Numbered from the stretch's first letter, positions 50,112-59,426 are shown. The stretch: 64,000 nucleotides of DNA from Pelagibacterium sp. 26DY04 (GCF_031202305.1 NZ_CP101731.1:1240001-1304000), one strand, 5' to 3'. Notes: generated by a model from the sequence alone, not told the origin. Made by a program: numbers and translations.

Positions 50112-51404
50112 TTGAAAAAGAACGTACTGATCATTGGTGCCGGAGGTGTGGCGCAGGTCGTCGCCCATAAGTGTGCAATGGCTAACGATGTGCTCGGCGA
50201 TATCCATATCGCTTCGCGCACCCTAGCCAAATGCCAGGATATCGTCTCGAGTGTTCTCGAGAAGAAGTCGCTCAAAAAACCCGGCATTATCGAGGCCCAT
50301 CAGCTTGATGCCCTCGATATCGAAGCGACCAAGGCCCTGATCGCGAAGACGCGGTCTCAGATTGTCATCAACGTCGGTTCCGCCTTCATCAACATGTCGG
50401 TCCTCGAGGCCTGCATTGCGATGGGCGTGGCTTACATCGACACCGCCATCCACGAAGAGCCCAACAAGATTTGTGAGACGCCGCCCTGGTACGGCAATTA
50501 CGAATGGAAGCGTCGTGAGCGGTGCGAGAAGGCCGGTGTGACCGCCATTCTGGGCGCCGGGTTCGATCCCGGCGTGGTCAATGCCTATGCGGCGCTAGCC
50601 GTGGAAGAGTACTTCGATACGGTCGACTCGATCGATATCATCGACATCAATGCCGGATCGCACGGCCGCTATTTCGCGACCAATTTCGACCCGGAGATCA
50701 ACTTCCGCGAATTCACCGGCGTGGTCTATTCCTGGCAGGACAGCCAGTGGCAGACCAACAAGATGTTCGAGGTCTCCCGCACCGATGACCTTCCGGTCGT
50801 GGGTGAACACACCTCGTATCTCTCCGGTCATGACGAGTTGCACTCGCTCTCGCGCAATCTCGACGTGCCCGACATCCGGTTCTGGATGGGGTTTGGCGAG
50901 CACTACATCAATGTCTTTACCGTCTTGAAGAATCTTGGCCTGCTCTCTGAGCAGCCGATTAAGACCGCCGAAGGCCTCGAAGTCGTGCCGCTCAAGGTGG
51001 TGAAGGCCGTGCTGCCCGATCCCTCTTCGCTCGCGCCCAACTACACCGGCAAGACCTGCATCGGTGATCTGGTCAAGGGCAAGAAGGATGGGGAAGACCG
51101 TGAGGTCTTCATCTACAACGTCGCCGATCACGAAGAAGCCTATGCTGAAGTGGGCAGCCAGGGCATTTCCTATACTGCCGGCGTGCCGCCGGTGGCCGCG
51201 GCGATCCTGGTCGCCAAGGGCGTCTGGGATGTCCACAAGATGGTCAATGTGGAAGAACTGCCCCCGCAGCCCTTCCTTGGCCTGCTCAACAAGATGGGTC
51301 TGCAGACCTCGATCCGTGACGAGAATGGCGAACGCGACCTCTCGTTCGAGGATTGGACGACCCCGCTTCCCGCTGCAACGGGCCGGGTTGCCAGCAAGCG
51401 CTGA
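50112..51404 (+). CDS. Carboxynorspermidine synthase (saccharopine dehydrogenase family)
   Basis: This 430-residue NAD(P)H-dependent enzyme condenses a diamine with aspartate semialdehyde to the carboxy-polyamine used by NspC. The Rossmann motif NVLIIGAGGVAQVVAHKCA starts directly at the N-terminus; ASRTLAKC, NVGSAFINMSVLEACI and GAGFDPGVVNAYAA are family blocks. The start is TTG 50112: a stop codon (TGA 50106) lies two codons upstream in frame, and any later start would remove the Rossmann motif. An AGGTG lies about 10 bases upstream. A strong terminator follows the stop. Confidence 0.92.
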   Translation: MKKNVLIIGAGGVAQVVAHKCAMANDVLGDIHIASRTLAKCQDIVSSVLEKKSLKKPGIIEAHQLDALDIEATKALIAKTRSQIVINVGSAFINMSVLEACIAMGVAYIDTAIHEEPNKICETPPWYGNYEWKRRERCEKAGVTAILGAGFDPGVVNAYAALAVEEYFDTVDSIDIIDINAGSHGRYFATNFDPEINFREFTGVVYSWQDSQWQTNKMFEVSRTDDLPVVGEHTSYLSGHDELHSLSRNLDVPDIRFWMGFGEHYINVFTVLKNLGLLSEQPIKTAEGLEVVPLKVVKAVLPDPSSLAPNYTGKTCIGDLVKGKKDGEDREVFIYNVADHEEAYAEVGSQGISYTAGVPPVAAAILVAKGVWDVHKMVNVEELPPQPFLGLLNKMGLQTSIRDENGERDLSFEDWTTPLPAATGRVASKR

Positions 51405-51427
51405 CGATCTCTGCCACGAATATCGTG

Positions 51428-51463
51428 CCGCCCGCGCCAGAGATGGCGCGGGCGGTTTGTTTT
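51428..51463 (+). terminator. Intrinsic terminator after the polyamine genes
   Basis: A perfect 12-bp stem (51428-51439 with 51444-51455), loop GAGA, is followed by TTTGTTTT. It lies 23 bases after the stop. The 5' flank carries another small palindrome, CACGA-ATA-TCGTG (51415-51427). Confidence 0.92.
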
Positions 51464-51491
51464 GCGCTATGGGGAAGCGAGGGAGATGACA

Positions 51492-52280
51492 ATGGACGAC
51501 ATCGAGAAGCGCTCAGGCACGGTTCAGTCCGTGGACCGAGCTATGGCCATCCTCGAAGTGCTCGGGGAAGACGAAGAGGGCTGTAGGCTGACCGACATCG
51601 CCCGGCGCACCGGACTTTCGGTGTCGACGGTCCATCGCCTGCTCACGACGCTCGAGCAACGCCGCTTCGTTCAGTTCGATCGCAGCGATGGCATGTGGCA
51701 TGTGGGACGCGGCGCATTCGCGGTGGGCTCGGCCTTCACACGCCAGCGCAATTTCGTCGCCCCGGCGTTGCCCATCCTGCGCCGCCTGCGCGACCAGACA
51801 CGGGAGACCGCCAATCTGGGTGTCGTCGATGACGGCGAGGTTGTTGTGCTCACGCAGGTGGAAAGCCGTGAGATCATGCGCGCCATCACCCGCGTAGGGG
51901 GCAGGGCGCCGATGGCCAATTCCGGCATGGGCAAGGCGATTCTGGCATCTTACGCCGACGCGGATATCGACGCGCTCATCAACCGACAGGGGTTGCGGAA
52001 GGCGACCGGAAAATCGATCACCAGCGTTGCCGTGCTCAGGGACGAGATCGCCGCCATCCGTGAAAAAGGGTTCGCCTTCGACGACGAGGAATTCGTCACC
52101 GGGCTGCGCTGTGTCGCTTCGGTCGTCTATGGACCTCAGGCAGAACCGCTTTGCGCGATCTCCATATCGGGGCTGTCGGTTCGTGTGACCGACGATCGGG
52201 TGGAGGCGTTGGGAAAGCTCGTCGCCGAGGCAGCTCGCGAGTTGACGGTGTCGCTCGGGGGCAGAGCCCCCGAGCGCTAG
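51492..52280 (+). CDS. IclR family transcriptional regulator
   Basis: This is 262 residues from ATG 51492 (GAGGGAG 6 bases upstream; ATG 51486 is too close). The N-terminal winged helix has VDRAMAILEVLGEDEEGCRL, LSVSTVHRLLTTLEQRRFVQ; the C-terminal effector domain has LRDQTRETANLGVVDDGEVV, GRAPMANSGMGKAILA and FAFDDEEFVTGLRCVAS. IclR proteins control catabolic genes and respond to small acids. It is convergent with ggt (3-base gap). The ligand and targets are unknown. Confidence 0.92.
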   Translation: MDDIEKRSGTVQSVDRAMAILEVLGEDEEGCRLTDIARRTGLSVSTVHRLLTTLEQRRFVQFDRSDGMWHVGRGAFAVGSAFTRQRNFVAPALPILRRLRDQTRETANLGVVDDGEVVVLTQVESREIMRAITRVGGRAPMANSGMGKAILASYADADIDALINRQGLRKATGKSITSVAVLRDEIAAIREKGFAFDDEEFVTGLRCVASVVYGPQAEPLCAISISGLSVRVTDDRVEALGKLVAEAARELTVSLGGRAPER

Positions 52281-52283
52281 CCC

Positions 52284-54026
52284 TTATTCGCCCATCACGG
52301 CGCCTTCACGGCGCTTGTCGGCGGCGCCGACCAGTCCGTCATCGGTGATTTCGATGACGTGAAGGCCGGAATTGAGGTTGGTGATATTGACCTCATGGCC
52401 CAGGGCTTCGAGGCCAGAAGCGAGGTCTTCGGCGCCTTCGCCTTCCTCGATATTGGTGCGGCCGTTGAGATTGGTCACATGCGGCAGGTCGATGGCTTGC
52501 TGCGGATCCATGTCCCAATCGAGGATAGAGATCAGCGATAGGGCCGTATAGTGGATAATCGCGGCCCCGCCGGGGCTACCGGTCAGCAGCACCGGCTCGT
52601 CGTTCTCGAACACGATTGTGGGCGCCATGGACGAGCGCGGGCGCTTCCCAGGCTCCACCCGGTTGGCCACCGGCATGCCATCGGCTTCTGGAGCGAAGGA
52701 GAAGTCGGTGAGCTCGTTGTTGAGCAGGAACCCGCGGGCCATCACCCGGCTGCCGAAGCCGCTTTCGATGGTGGTGGTCGCCGAAATCGCATTGCCCGCA
52801 CTATCGATGATGACAAAGTGCGACGTGCCGGCGCGAGGCCGCTCGATGTCTGGAGCCAATAGCGCCTCGTCCCAGCCCGGAGGAGTGCCGGCAGTGGCGG
52901 TTCCCATCGAGGCTGCGGGATCGATCAGCGTCGAGCGTTCCTGGAGATAGGCGTCATCGAGATAACCGGTAGGGATATCGACGAAATCGCTATCGGCCAA
53001 ATACATGCCACGATCGGCAAAGGCGAGACGCGACGCCTCGGCGAACAGATGCCGGAACTCAACGCCATCTTCCATGGCGGCGAGATCGAAGGGTTCAAGC
53101 AAACCCAAAATCTGCCCGACAGTGTATGCGCCCGAGCTCGGAGGCCCCATGCCGCAGACTTCATAGCCGCGGTAGTCCATGCACACCGGATCGCGCCTGA
53201 CCACCTCATAGGCTGCAAAGTCCTCCATGGTGAGGATGCCCGGATTGATATTGGTGTTGAGCGCCGCGACGATGTCTTCGGCAATCTCGCCGGTATAGAA
53301 GGGTTCAGCGCCCTGCTCGGCAAAGAGCTGCAGCGTTTCGGCGTATTCGGGATTTGATAGGGTGGAACCCTCGGCGATCGGCTCGCCGCCCGGAAGGAAA
53401 TACTCAGCGGTTTGCACGAAGGTATCGAGACCTTCCGCGTCCGCAACTGAATCCGCGAGGCGCTGGGTGACCGTGAATCCCTCTTCAGCGGTGTCGATGG
53501 CAGGCTGGAGCAGCTCGGCCCATTCCATGGTGCCATGATCGTCGTGGAGCACTTCGAGCAGCATCGGCGTTCCGGGCACGCCAGCCGAGCGGCCGCCCAC
53601 CACAGCTTGCATGAACTCGAGCGGTTCGCCGTCCTCGTCGAGCCAATAGGTTTCATCGGCGGCGAGCGGCGCCTTTTCACGCGCATCATAGGTTGTGAGC
53701 TCGCCCGCTTCGGCGTCCCAATAGAGCAGGAACGCGCCGCCGCCCAGACCCGAGCTTTGCGGTTCGACCAAGCCCAGCATGGTCTGTACCGCGACGGCGG
53801 CGTCTGCCGCAGAGCCGCCGGCGGCCAGGACGTCATAGCCGGCCTGAGTGGCCAGCGGATGTGCCGCGGCGACCATGAAGTCGTCGGTGGTCACCGACTC
53901 GCGCTCGGCGATTGCGGTGGTCTGTTCGGGCTGGGGTGGCGGATTTTGTGCGAGAGCTGCCGTCGAAGCCAGGAGTGCGGCCGAGATCAACAGCCCACCG
54001 CTGTGTGCCAATTGCATGTTCCTCAT
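52284..54026 (-). CDS. ggt: Gamma-glutamyltransferase
   Basis: GGT is a periplasmic N-terminal-nucleophile hydrolase that cleaves or transfers the gamma-glutamyl group of glutathione and related amides. The 580-residue precursor has a signal peptide (about 1-26, ending ALAQN). The self-processing site is Thr401 in RAGTSHFVIID, giving a large and a small subunit. MLGLVEPQSSGLGGGAFLLYW, MGPPSSGAYTVGQIL, and in the small subunit NNELTDFSF and LLTGSPGGAAIIHYT are family motifs. The first codon is ATG 54026, with another ATG nine bases later. Confidence 0.95.
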   Translation of the reverse strand: MRNMQLAHSGGLLISAALLASTAALAQNPPPQPEQTTAIAERESVTTDDFMVAAAHPLATQAGYDVLAAGGSAADAAVAVQTMLGLVEPQSSGLGGGAFLLYWDAEAGELTTYDAREKAPLAADETYWLDEDGEPLEFMQAVVGGRSAGVPGTPMLLEVLHDDHGTMEWAELLQPAIDTAEEGFTVTQRLADSVADAEGLDTFVQTAEYFLPGGEPIAEGSTLSNPEYAETLQLFAEQGAEPFYTGEIAEDIVAALNTNINPGILTMEDFAAYEVVRRDPVCMDYRGYEVCGMGPPSSGAYTVGQILGLLEPFDLAAMEDGVEFRHLFAEASRLAFADRGMYLADSDFVDIPTGYLDDAYLQERSTLIDPAASMGTATAGTPPGWDEALLAPDIERPRAGTSHFVIIDSAGNAISATTTIESGFGSRVMARGFLLNNELTDFSFAPEADGMPVANRVEPGKRPRSSMAPTIVFENDEPVLLTGSPGGAAIIHYTALSLISILDWDMDPQQAIDLPHVTNLNGRTNIEEGEGAEDLASGLEALGHEVNITNLNSGLHVIEITDDGLVGAADKRREGAVMGE

Positions 54027-54122
54027 CCTTTGATCGTTCTCATTGCGCCGGTGCGTACCAGCTCGATAAGTGAAGGCTTATCGGGCGTGCCGCGCAAGCC
54101 TTTATTGTTCTGTCATGCGCCG

Positions 54123-54169
54123 GTGGCATGCATGCCATGACCACATCCATCTTGACTTTAGCCGTCAAG
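54123..54169. promoter_or_regulatory. Palindromes in the ggt/MFS divergent promoter region
   Basis: The region between the divergent ggt and exporter genes has a perfect 14-bp palindrome, TGGCATG-CATGCCA (54124-54137), and an inverted repeat CTTGAC-N7-GTCAAG (54151-54169). The second looks like a MarR- or TetR-type operator and includes a TTGACT that could be a -35 box for the exporter gene 70 bases downstream. Confidence 0.4.
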
Positions 54170-54239
54170 AGGCAGATTCAACACGGCCCTATTCGCGGCC
54201 GTCTTGGTCGCCGCGCCAATTTTTTGAAGAGTTATCACC

Positions 54240-55733
54240 ATGTCACCGACCGATGTGAACGGCGCGGCTGCGCCCTCGACGCCATTGAGCGACAGCGAAA
54301 CCTCGGCCCGTAACAGGCTGGTCATCGCGCTTTTGCTGGTTTCGGCCTTCGTCGTGATTCTCAACGAGACCATCATGAGCGTGGCCATTCCGCACCTGAT
54401 GGAAGATCTCGGCGTCACGGCCAGTGCCGCGCAATGGCTCACTTCGGCGTTCATGCTGACCATGGCCGTTGTTATCCCGATCACCGGCTATCTGCTGCAG
54501 CGGCTCAACACTCGACCCGTCTTCATCCTCGCCATGACCCTGTTCAGCGCGGGCACCTTGCTTTCCGGTATTGCACCGGGCTTCGAGGTGCTGCTGGTCG
54601 GCCGTATCGTGCAGGCCTGCGGCACCGCAATCATGATGCCGTTGCTCATGACCACGGTGATGAATCTCGTTGCGCCGGAATCGCGCGGGCGCACCATGGG
54701 CAACATCTCCATCGTCATCTCGGTAGCGCCGGCCCTCGGTCCCACCATTGGCGGGTTCATTCTCGAGCATCTCGAATGGCGGTGGATGTTCTATCTGGTG
54801 CTTCCGATCGCCGTCGCTTCGCTGGCGCTCGGCACTGCCAAGATCCAGAACGTTTCGACGCCGACCAAGGCACCGCTCGACGTGCTCTCGGTCATTTTGT
54901 CGGCCCTGGGCTTTGGCGGGCTGGTCTATGGTCTCTCCAGCCTGGGTGGCGATGCGTCGCACGGGGCTGGGCCGTCGATATTCCCGGCCTGGCTGCCCGT
55001 TCTCGTGGGAATCGTCGGTCTGGGGCTATTCGTTGCCCGCCAGTTCTCGCTGCAAAAGCGTGACGCGGCACTTCTCGACTTGCGCACCTTCGCCACTCCG
55101 GTTTTTACTGTCAGCGTGGTGATGATGGCGATCTCGATGATGGCGATGTTCGGTTCGCTGATCCTTTTGCCCATCTATATGCAGAACGTGCTCGGACTCG
55201 ATGCGTCCCAAACCGGCCTCATGCTTCTGCCGGGCGGTCTCGTCATGGGCTTGATGGCCCCGTTCGTGGGACGGCTGTTCGACCGGTTCGGACCTACGGT
55301 TCTCATCGTGCCGGGAACGGTACTGGTGAGCGTGGTGCTCTGGACCCTCACAACCGTCAACCAGTCGACATCGGTGATGTTCATTCTGGCTCTGCATGTG
55401 ACGCTCAGCGTTGGGTTGGCGCTCATGTTCACGCCGCTCTTCACTTCAAGCCTGGGATCGTTGCCGCGCCACCTCTATTCCCACGGCAGCGCGGTGATCG
55501 GCACCGTGCAGCAGGTGGCCGGCGCGGCAGGCATTGCCGTCTTTGTTTCGCTGATGACATTGCGGACCACAGATCTCATCGCCAGCGGCGTCGAGGTGGT
55601 TCCGGCCACCTCACAGGGCATTCAGCTCGCCTTCCTATGCGGCGCGATCATCTCGCTCTTTGCCATCGTTGCTGCATTCTTCATCCGTCGTCCGCCCAGC
55701 CCGCCCGTGGGTGAGCCGGCCTTCGGACACTGA
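54240..55733 (+). CDS. MFS multidrug exporter, DHA2 family
   Basis: This 497-residue protein has about 14 helices, as in EmrB/QacA-type drug:proton antiporters. Early motifs are IMSVAIPHLMEDLGVTASAAQWLTSAFML-like (motif D1 region) and VGRIVQACGTAIMMPLL; motif C-like APALGPTIGGFILEHLEWRW marks an exporter. It lacks its own adaptor gene here. Upstream palindromes suggest control by a repressor not encoded next to it. A hairpin (55741-55768) follows the stop. Confidence 0.92.
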   Translation: MSPTDVNGAAAPSTPLSDSETSARNRLVIALLLVSAFVVILNETIMSVAIPHLMEDLGVTASAAQWLTSAFMLTMAVVIPITGYLLQRLNTRPVFILAMTLFSAGTLLSGIAPGFEVLLVGRIVQACGTAIMMPLLMTTVMNLVAPESRGRTMGNISIVISVAPALGPTIGGFILEHLEWRWMFYLVLPIAVASLALGTAKIQNVSTPTKAPLDVLSVILSALGFGGLVYGLSSLGGDASHGAGPSIFPAWLPVLVGIVGLGLFVARQFSLQKRDAALLDLRTFATPVFTVSVVMMAISMMAMFGSLILLPIYMQNVLGLDASQTGLMLLPGGLVMGLMAPFVGRLFDRFGPTVLIVPGTVLVSVVLWTLTTVNQSTSVMFILALHVTLSVGLALMFTPLFTSSLGSLPRHLYSHGSAVIGTVQQVAGAAGIAVFVSLMTLRTTDLIASGVEVVPATSQGIQLAFLCGAIISLFAIVAAFFIRRPPSPPVGEPAFGH

Positions 55734-55740
55734 TCCCAAG

Positions 55741-55768
55741 GCGCTGCCGATCGTCGCATCGGCAGCGC
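55741..55768 (+). terminator. Hairpin after MFS gene
   Basis: A perfect 11-bp stem (GCGCTGCCGAT and its complement) with a 6-base loop lies 7 bases after the exporter stop. No T run follows, so it may be a weak or Rho-assisted stop or an RNA-stabilising element. Confidence 0.45.
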
Positions 55769-55860
55769 TTGGAAATCTGGTATAGCTGCAACCGAACCGG
55801 CCTCCTCGCGTTTTCGTGAGGGGCTATCGACTTTGGCAAACTTCTGCGGGAGCAGGTACA

Positions 55861-56346
55861 TTGAAGCACGTTGGCGCGCTTGTCGGCATCACCGTTCTGG
55901 TGTTCGGCACGACCTATCTTTTCACATCCGATTGGCCTTTGGGTGGGGCGACGGAAGAAACCGCAGCGGTCAGTGAGGCGCCGGCCAGCCAGGAAGCGGC
56001 AGAAGCCGAACCCGCGGAAGCCGCACCAGCCGCGCCCGCTCCGGTCGATGAAACATTGCTTGCCGAGGGACAGTCGCTTTACGTCCAATGCCAAGCCTGC
56101 CATGGTCCCGAGGGGCAGGGCAGCGTGGGTCCTGCTTTTGCAGGCGATTCCAATATCCAGGACGTCGCGTATGCCGTTCAAACCATCGTTCACGGTCGTG
56201 GTGCCATGCCGGCGTTCGGTGAGCGGTTCGATGATACCGAGATCGCTTCGGTCGCGACGTTCATCCGCAATAGCTGGGGCAATGAATTCGGCGGCGTGAC
56301 GCCGGAAGACGTCGCTGCCGCACGCGAAGCCGGCCCGGCCGAATAA
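55861..56346 (+). CDS. Membrane-anchored cytochrome c
   Basis: This is about 161 residues from TTG 55861, which has GGGAGCAGG a few bases upstream; GTG 55816 is in frame but gives a polar extension before the anchor. The protein has an N-terminal transmembrane anchor (about 4-22), a Pro/Ala/Glu-rich linker (about 30-62) and a class I cytochrome c domain with CQACH at 77-81 and axial Met in GAMPAFGE. It is like CycM/cytochrome c552 of alphaproteobacteria, which passes electrons to terminal oxidases. It is monocistronic. Confidence 0.88.
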   Translation: MKHVGALVGITVLVFGTTYLFTSDWPLGGATEETAAVSEAPASQEAAEAEPAEAAPAAPAPVDETLLAEGQSLYVQCQACHGPEGQGSVGPAFAGDSNIQDVAYAVQTIVHGRGAMPAFGERFDDTEIASVATFIRNSWGNEFGGVTPEDVAAAREAGPAE

Positions 56347-56413
56347 GCTCAAAAAATCCGTCGCGCAGTGGAGCGAAAACGTCGATCAATCGACTCGCTC
56401 CAAGCGCGGCGGC

Positions 56414-56578
56414 TCAGTGCTGGGGCGTCTCAACGTCCTTCGGCGCGGTGGCTGGGTAGGGGCGATCCTGGTGCTCGGGATTGCGGAGGCCTTCGATGTA
56501 GCCGGCGCTCAGGATCACGGCGATCATGAGGACAAAAATCCCCAATGCGATGACGAGGGGAACGAGCAGCAGAGTCAT
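56414..56578 (-). CDS. 54-residue membrane protein
   Basis: The frame from ATG 56578 has AAAGGA 8 bases upstream and is preferred over the longer open frame to 56695. It encodes MTLLLVPLVIALGIFVLMIA, a single transmembrane helix (about 2-26), and a short polar tail with GLRNPEHQDRPYP. It is convergent with the cytochrome gene and divergent from the next. The function is unknown. Confidence 0.65.
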   Translation of the reverse strand: MTLLLVPLVIALGIFVLMIAVILSAGYIEGLRNPEHQDRPYPATAPKDVETPQH

Positions 56579-56681
56579 GTAATATCCTTTCAAGCATCCA
56601 GAAACGAACGATAACGGCTTGCGAGAGTTCCTCAACGAGTAATCGTGTTCCTGGAAGCACCAGGATGGAGGAGAGGGCGCC

Positions 56682-56990
56682 GTGAACACCGCCAATCTGC
56701 AACTTGAAGGACTTTATCTCGTCATTGCCTCTCTCACCGAGGCGTTGGTTTCCAAGGGAGTACTGAGCCGCGAGGAGGTGGACGAGGCACTCAAAAGAGC
56801 CGAGCAGGGCGCGATCAACGACGAGCGTTCGGTCGAGGATTTGAGCCCGGCCAATCGTGATGCCGTAGCTTTTGCGGCGCGGCTCTTGCAGATCGCCAAT
56901 GCCGGGGGCGCCGACCGGCACGGACTCTCGTTCCACCGGCTGGCCAAGCGCGTAGGGGAAACCAAGCCGCCCTACAATGATCAGATGTAG
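56682..56990 (+). CDS. Small soluble hypothetical protein (102 aa)
   Basis: It starts at GTG 56682 with GGAGGAGAGGG upstream. The sequence is helical: LEGLYLVIASLTEALVSKGV, LSREEVDEALKRAE, then LSPANRDAVAFAARLLQIAN. The SREEVDEAL segment resembles an SHOCT-like or EF-hand-free helix pair, but I do not recognise a family. It ends 12 bases before the Ca2+/H+ antiporter gene and is likely co-transcribed with it. Confidence 0.72.
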   Translation: MNTANLQLEGLYLVIASLTEALVSKGVLSREEVDEALKRAEQGAINDERSVEDLSPANRDAVAFAARLLQIANAGGADRHGLSFHRLAKRVGETKPPYNDQM

Positions 56991-57002
56991 GGGCGAGGAC
57001 CT

Positions 57003-58115
57003 ATGGCAAGCACCGCCGACAATCTGCTTGCCAGCGCGCGGCAGGAAATCATCCTCGTTCCCGCGGTTCTGGCCGGAATCGCGGCTTTTGCGTTCGAACA
57101 CCAGATTTTAGGGGTCGGACCGACCGGCTCGCTTATGGGTGCGGCGGTTCTCATCGCCGCGATCATTGCGGTCTCAGTGCGGGTGGCCCATCACGCCGAG
57201 GTGCTGGCCGCCAAGGTGGGAGATCCCTATGGCTCGATGATCCTTACGATCTCGGCCGTCCTTGTCGAGGTGATCATCCTTACCATCCTCATGACATCGA
57301 GTTCGTCGCCGACTCTGGCGCGCGATACGATCTTTTCGGCGGTGATGCTCGACATCAACGGCATTCTGGGGCTGGCGGCGCTTTTGGGCGGATGGAAGTT
57401 CGGCGAACAGCCCTACAATGACGATTCAGGCAAAACCTATGGCGTGATGATCTTGACGGCGATGGGGATTTCGATGGTGATCCCCGAATTCGTGCCGGCG
57501 GATAAATGGCATTACTACTCGATTTTCACGATCTGCGCGATGGTTACGCTCTACTGGGTGTTCCTGCGCAACCAGATCGGTGCCCACAGCTATTTCTTCA
57601 ACTACAGCTATCCCGAGAAAAAGCGCCGGGGCGACCATGCCCTGGCCGACCAGCCGTTCGGCACCTCGGTGGTGTTTCTGGTGCTGGGGATCGTCATCAT
57701 CGGCTTTCTGGCCGAGGTGATGTCGCAATTTCTCACCGGAGGGCTCGAAGCGGTCGGAGCGCCCCTGGCCCTTGCCGCGCTGGTGGTCGCCACCATGTCG
57801 GCGGCGCCGGAAATCCTCACCGCCCTGCGCGCCGCGCTGGCCAACCGCATGCAGGTGGTGATCAATATCGCGCTCGGCGCATCGCTTTCGACGGTGATCC
57901 TTACAGTGCCGGTTATCGAGGGCATCGCGCTCTTTACCGGCCAGCCGATCATCATGGCGATGACGCCGGTTCAGACCATGATGGTGTTCATCACCCTGAT
58001 CGTCGCGGCCATCAACCTCAATGATGGGGAGACCAATGCCATCGAGGGCATGACCCATTTCGTGCTGTTCGCCACGTTCCTGGCACTTTCGTTCCTGGGG
58101 ATCACCGGCGGATAA
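57003..58115 (+). CDS. Calcium/proton antiporter (ChaA/CaCA family)
   Basis: This 370-residue protein has about 11 hydrophobic helices. The first alpha-repeat region has HHAEVLAAKVGDPYGSMILT and SAVLVEVIILTILM; the second has ALVVATMSAAPEILTALRAALANRMQ and NIALGASLSTVILTVPV. These are the ion-binding repeats of ChaA-type Ca2+(Na+)/H+ antiporters with conserved acidic residues. It would export calcium or sodium. It is in an operon with the 102-residue protein upstream. Confidence 0.93.
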   Translation: MASTADNLLASARQEIILVPAVLAGIAAFAFEHQILGVGPTGSLMGAAVLIAAIIAVSVRVAHHAEVLAAKVGDPYGSMILTISAVLVEVIILTILMTSSSSPTLARDTIFSAVMLDINGILGLAALLGGWKFGEQPYNDDSGKTYGVMILTAMGISMVIPEFVPADKWHYYSIFTICAMVTLYWVFLRNQIGAHSYFFNYSYPEKKRRGDHALADQPFGTSVVFLVLGIVIIGFLAEVMSQFLTGGLEAVGAPLALAALVVATMSAAPEILTALRAALANRMQVVINIALGASLSTVILTVPVIEGIALFTGQPIIMAMTPVQTMMVFITLIVAAINLNDGETNAIEGMTHFVLFATFLALSFLGITGG

Positions 58116-58131
58116 AGCACCTGAAGATATT

Positions 58132-58162
58132 GGCGATCTGATGCACGGAGCATCAGATCGCC
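58132..58162. terminator. Long hairpin between convergent antiporter and hydrolase genes
   Basis: A perfect 13-bp stem (58132-58144 with 58150-58162) with loop ACGGA lies between the two 3' ends (58115 and 58177). It has no T run on either strand, but its place suggests a shared stop for both transcripts. Confidence 0.55.
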
Positions 58163-58176
58163 TTGATGAAGATCAG

Positions 58177-59223
58177 TTATTCTCCGTCAGCCATGTCGGC
58201 GGCGAGATCGATCATGACCTGGGCTGAATCGGCGTTGTTGGTTTCGGCCATGGCGAAATGGCCGGTGCCTGGAGCGCCGAGTTCACCGAAATCGACGAGA
58301 GTGGCATCGATCCCAGCTTGCTGCATGGCTGCAAGTTGGCAGGGGAGGCGTTCGGCCAAAAAGCTCTCCGGCGCCCCGATCAGGACCACTGGAATGTCGG
58401 CGAAATTGGTGAGGGTGCTGACGGAATCATCCGCCTGAACGTCACAGCCATCGCCATTTTGCACAGGCTCGAAGCCGTCGGCCAGCGCGGGTTCGAAGGT
58501 GAGGCCTTCGGCGATGCTGAGCATATCCGAGCCGCTGGCCTCGAACGCGATGATGCCAGCGACGTTATCCGGCTGCATGTCGGCAGCCCAGAAGCCGCTG
58601 ACCCCGCCCGCCGAATGTAGAAGCAGGACGGCCGGGCCGACTTGCTCAAGCAGTTCGGCAATGCCTTGGGCGGCCACTTCATTGCCTGCGTAAGGCGTGG
58701 TTGAGGAAGCGACGATCCAGTTGAGGATGCTTTCGCTTTCCGCGCTTACCTCGCCCTCGGGCCAGTTGCTGGCTGCGGCGAGGCGCGCGATAAGCCCGCT
58801 GGGAACGGCGGTTAGATTGCCTTCGCCATATTCCGGGGATGCCGGAGAACGGCCGTAGCCGGGGCGATCGACGATGTAGAGATCGAAGCCGGCATTGAGG
58901 AAATAATCGCGCCAGCCGTCGCGGCCATCGGGCGTGAAATACCAGTCGGAAGCCTGCCCGCCACCGCCGTGAACGAGGATGAGCGGCAGCTCGTGCTGCG
59001 ATTCCTCGGGCAGGTAGAACTCGACGTGCATCTGGTTTTTGACGAACACATTACCTTCGGCATCAGGCTCGGAATACTCGGCGCCGACATAGAAATTTCC
59101 CATGTCTCGCAAATGGATAGGTCCGGCTTCCCCTCCGGTCGAGGTTGCCTCCTGAGCGATGGCGCCGGCGGCGGTCGTCGCCATCAGGGCGCCGGCCAGG
59201 GCGGCCGTGAATTTGCGGATCAT
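58177..59223 (-). CDS. Secreted alpha/beta hydrolase
   Basis: This is 348 residues from ATG 59223 with AAGGAGGAG upstream. It has a signal peptide (about 1-22, ending AGAIA). The hydrolase fold has the oxyanion region ILVHGGGGQASDWYF, the nucleophile elbow LLHSAGGVSGF (Ser in a HSAGG variant of GxSxG), and a late His in GTGHFAMAE. It probably acts in the periplasm on an ester, lactone or amide; the substrate is unknown. It opens a block of catabolic-looking genes to the right. Confidence 0.87.
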   Translation of the reverse strand: MIRKFTAALAGALMATTAAGAIAQEATSTGGEAGPIHLRDMGNFYVGAEYSEPDAEGNVFVKNQMHVEFYLPEESQHELPLILVHGGGGQASDWYFTPDGRDGWRDYFLNAGFDLYIVDRPGYGRSPASPEYGEGNLTAVPSGLIARLAAASNWPEGEVSAESESILNWIVASSTTPYAGNEVAAQGIAELLEQVGPAVLLLHSAGGVSGFWAADMQPDNVAGIIAFEASGSDMLSIAEGLTFEPALADGFEPVQNGDGCDVQADDSVSTLTNFADIPVVLIGAPESFLAERLPCQLAAMQQAGIDATLVDFGELGAPGTGHFAMAETNNADSAQVMIDLAADMADGE

Positions 59224-59426
59224 ATGTTTCTCCTCCTTGGATGGGCGATCGTAATCGCCGGGCAAATCCAATCGCAGCGGGGATTTTATTGCCTGCACGA
59301 TCCGCCCATCCTCCTGCACAATGCCGCTCGGGATGGACCCGCATATCGTCAATGCACATCGAGAGAAGGATGCGAACGAAAATCACAGTGGGAACGTTGA
59401 TCAAGTCCTCTGAAAAGGAAGCGCCA

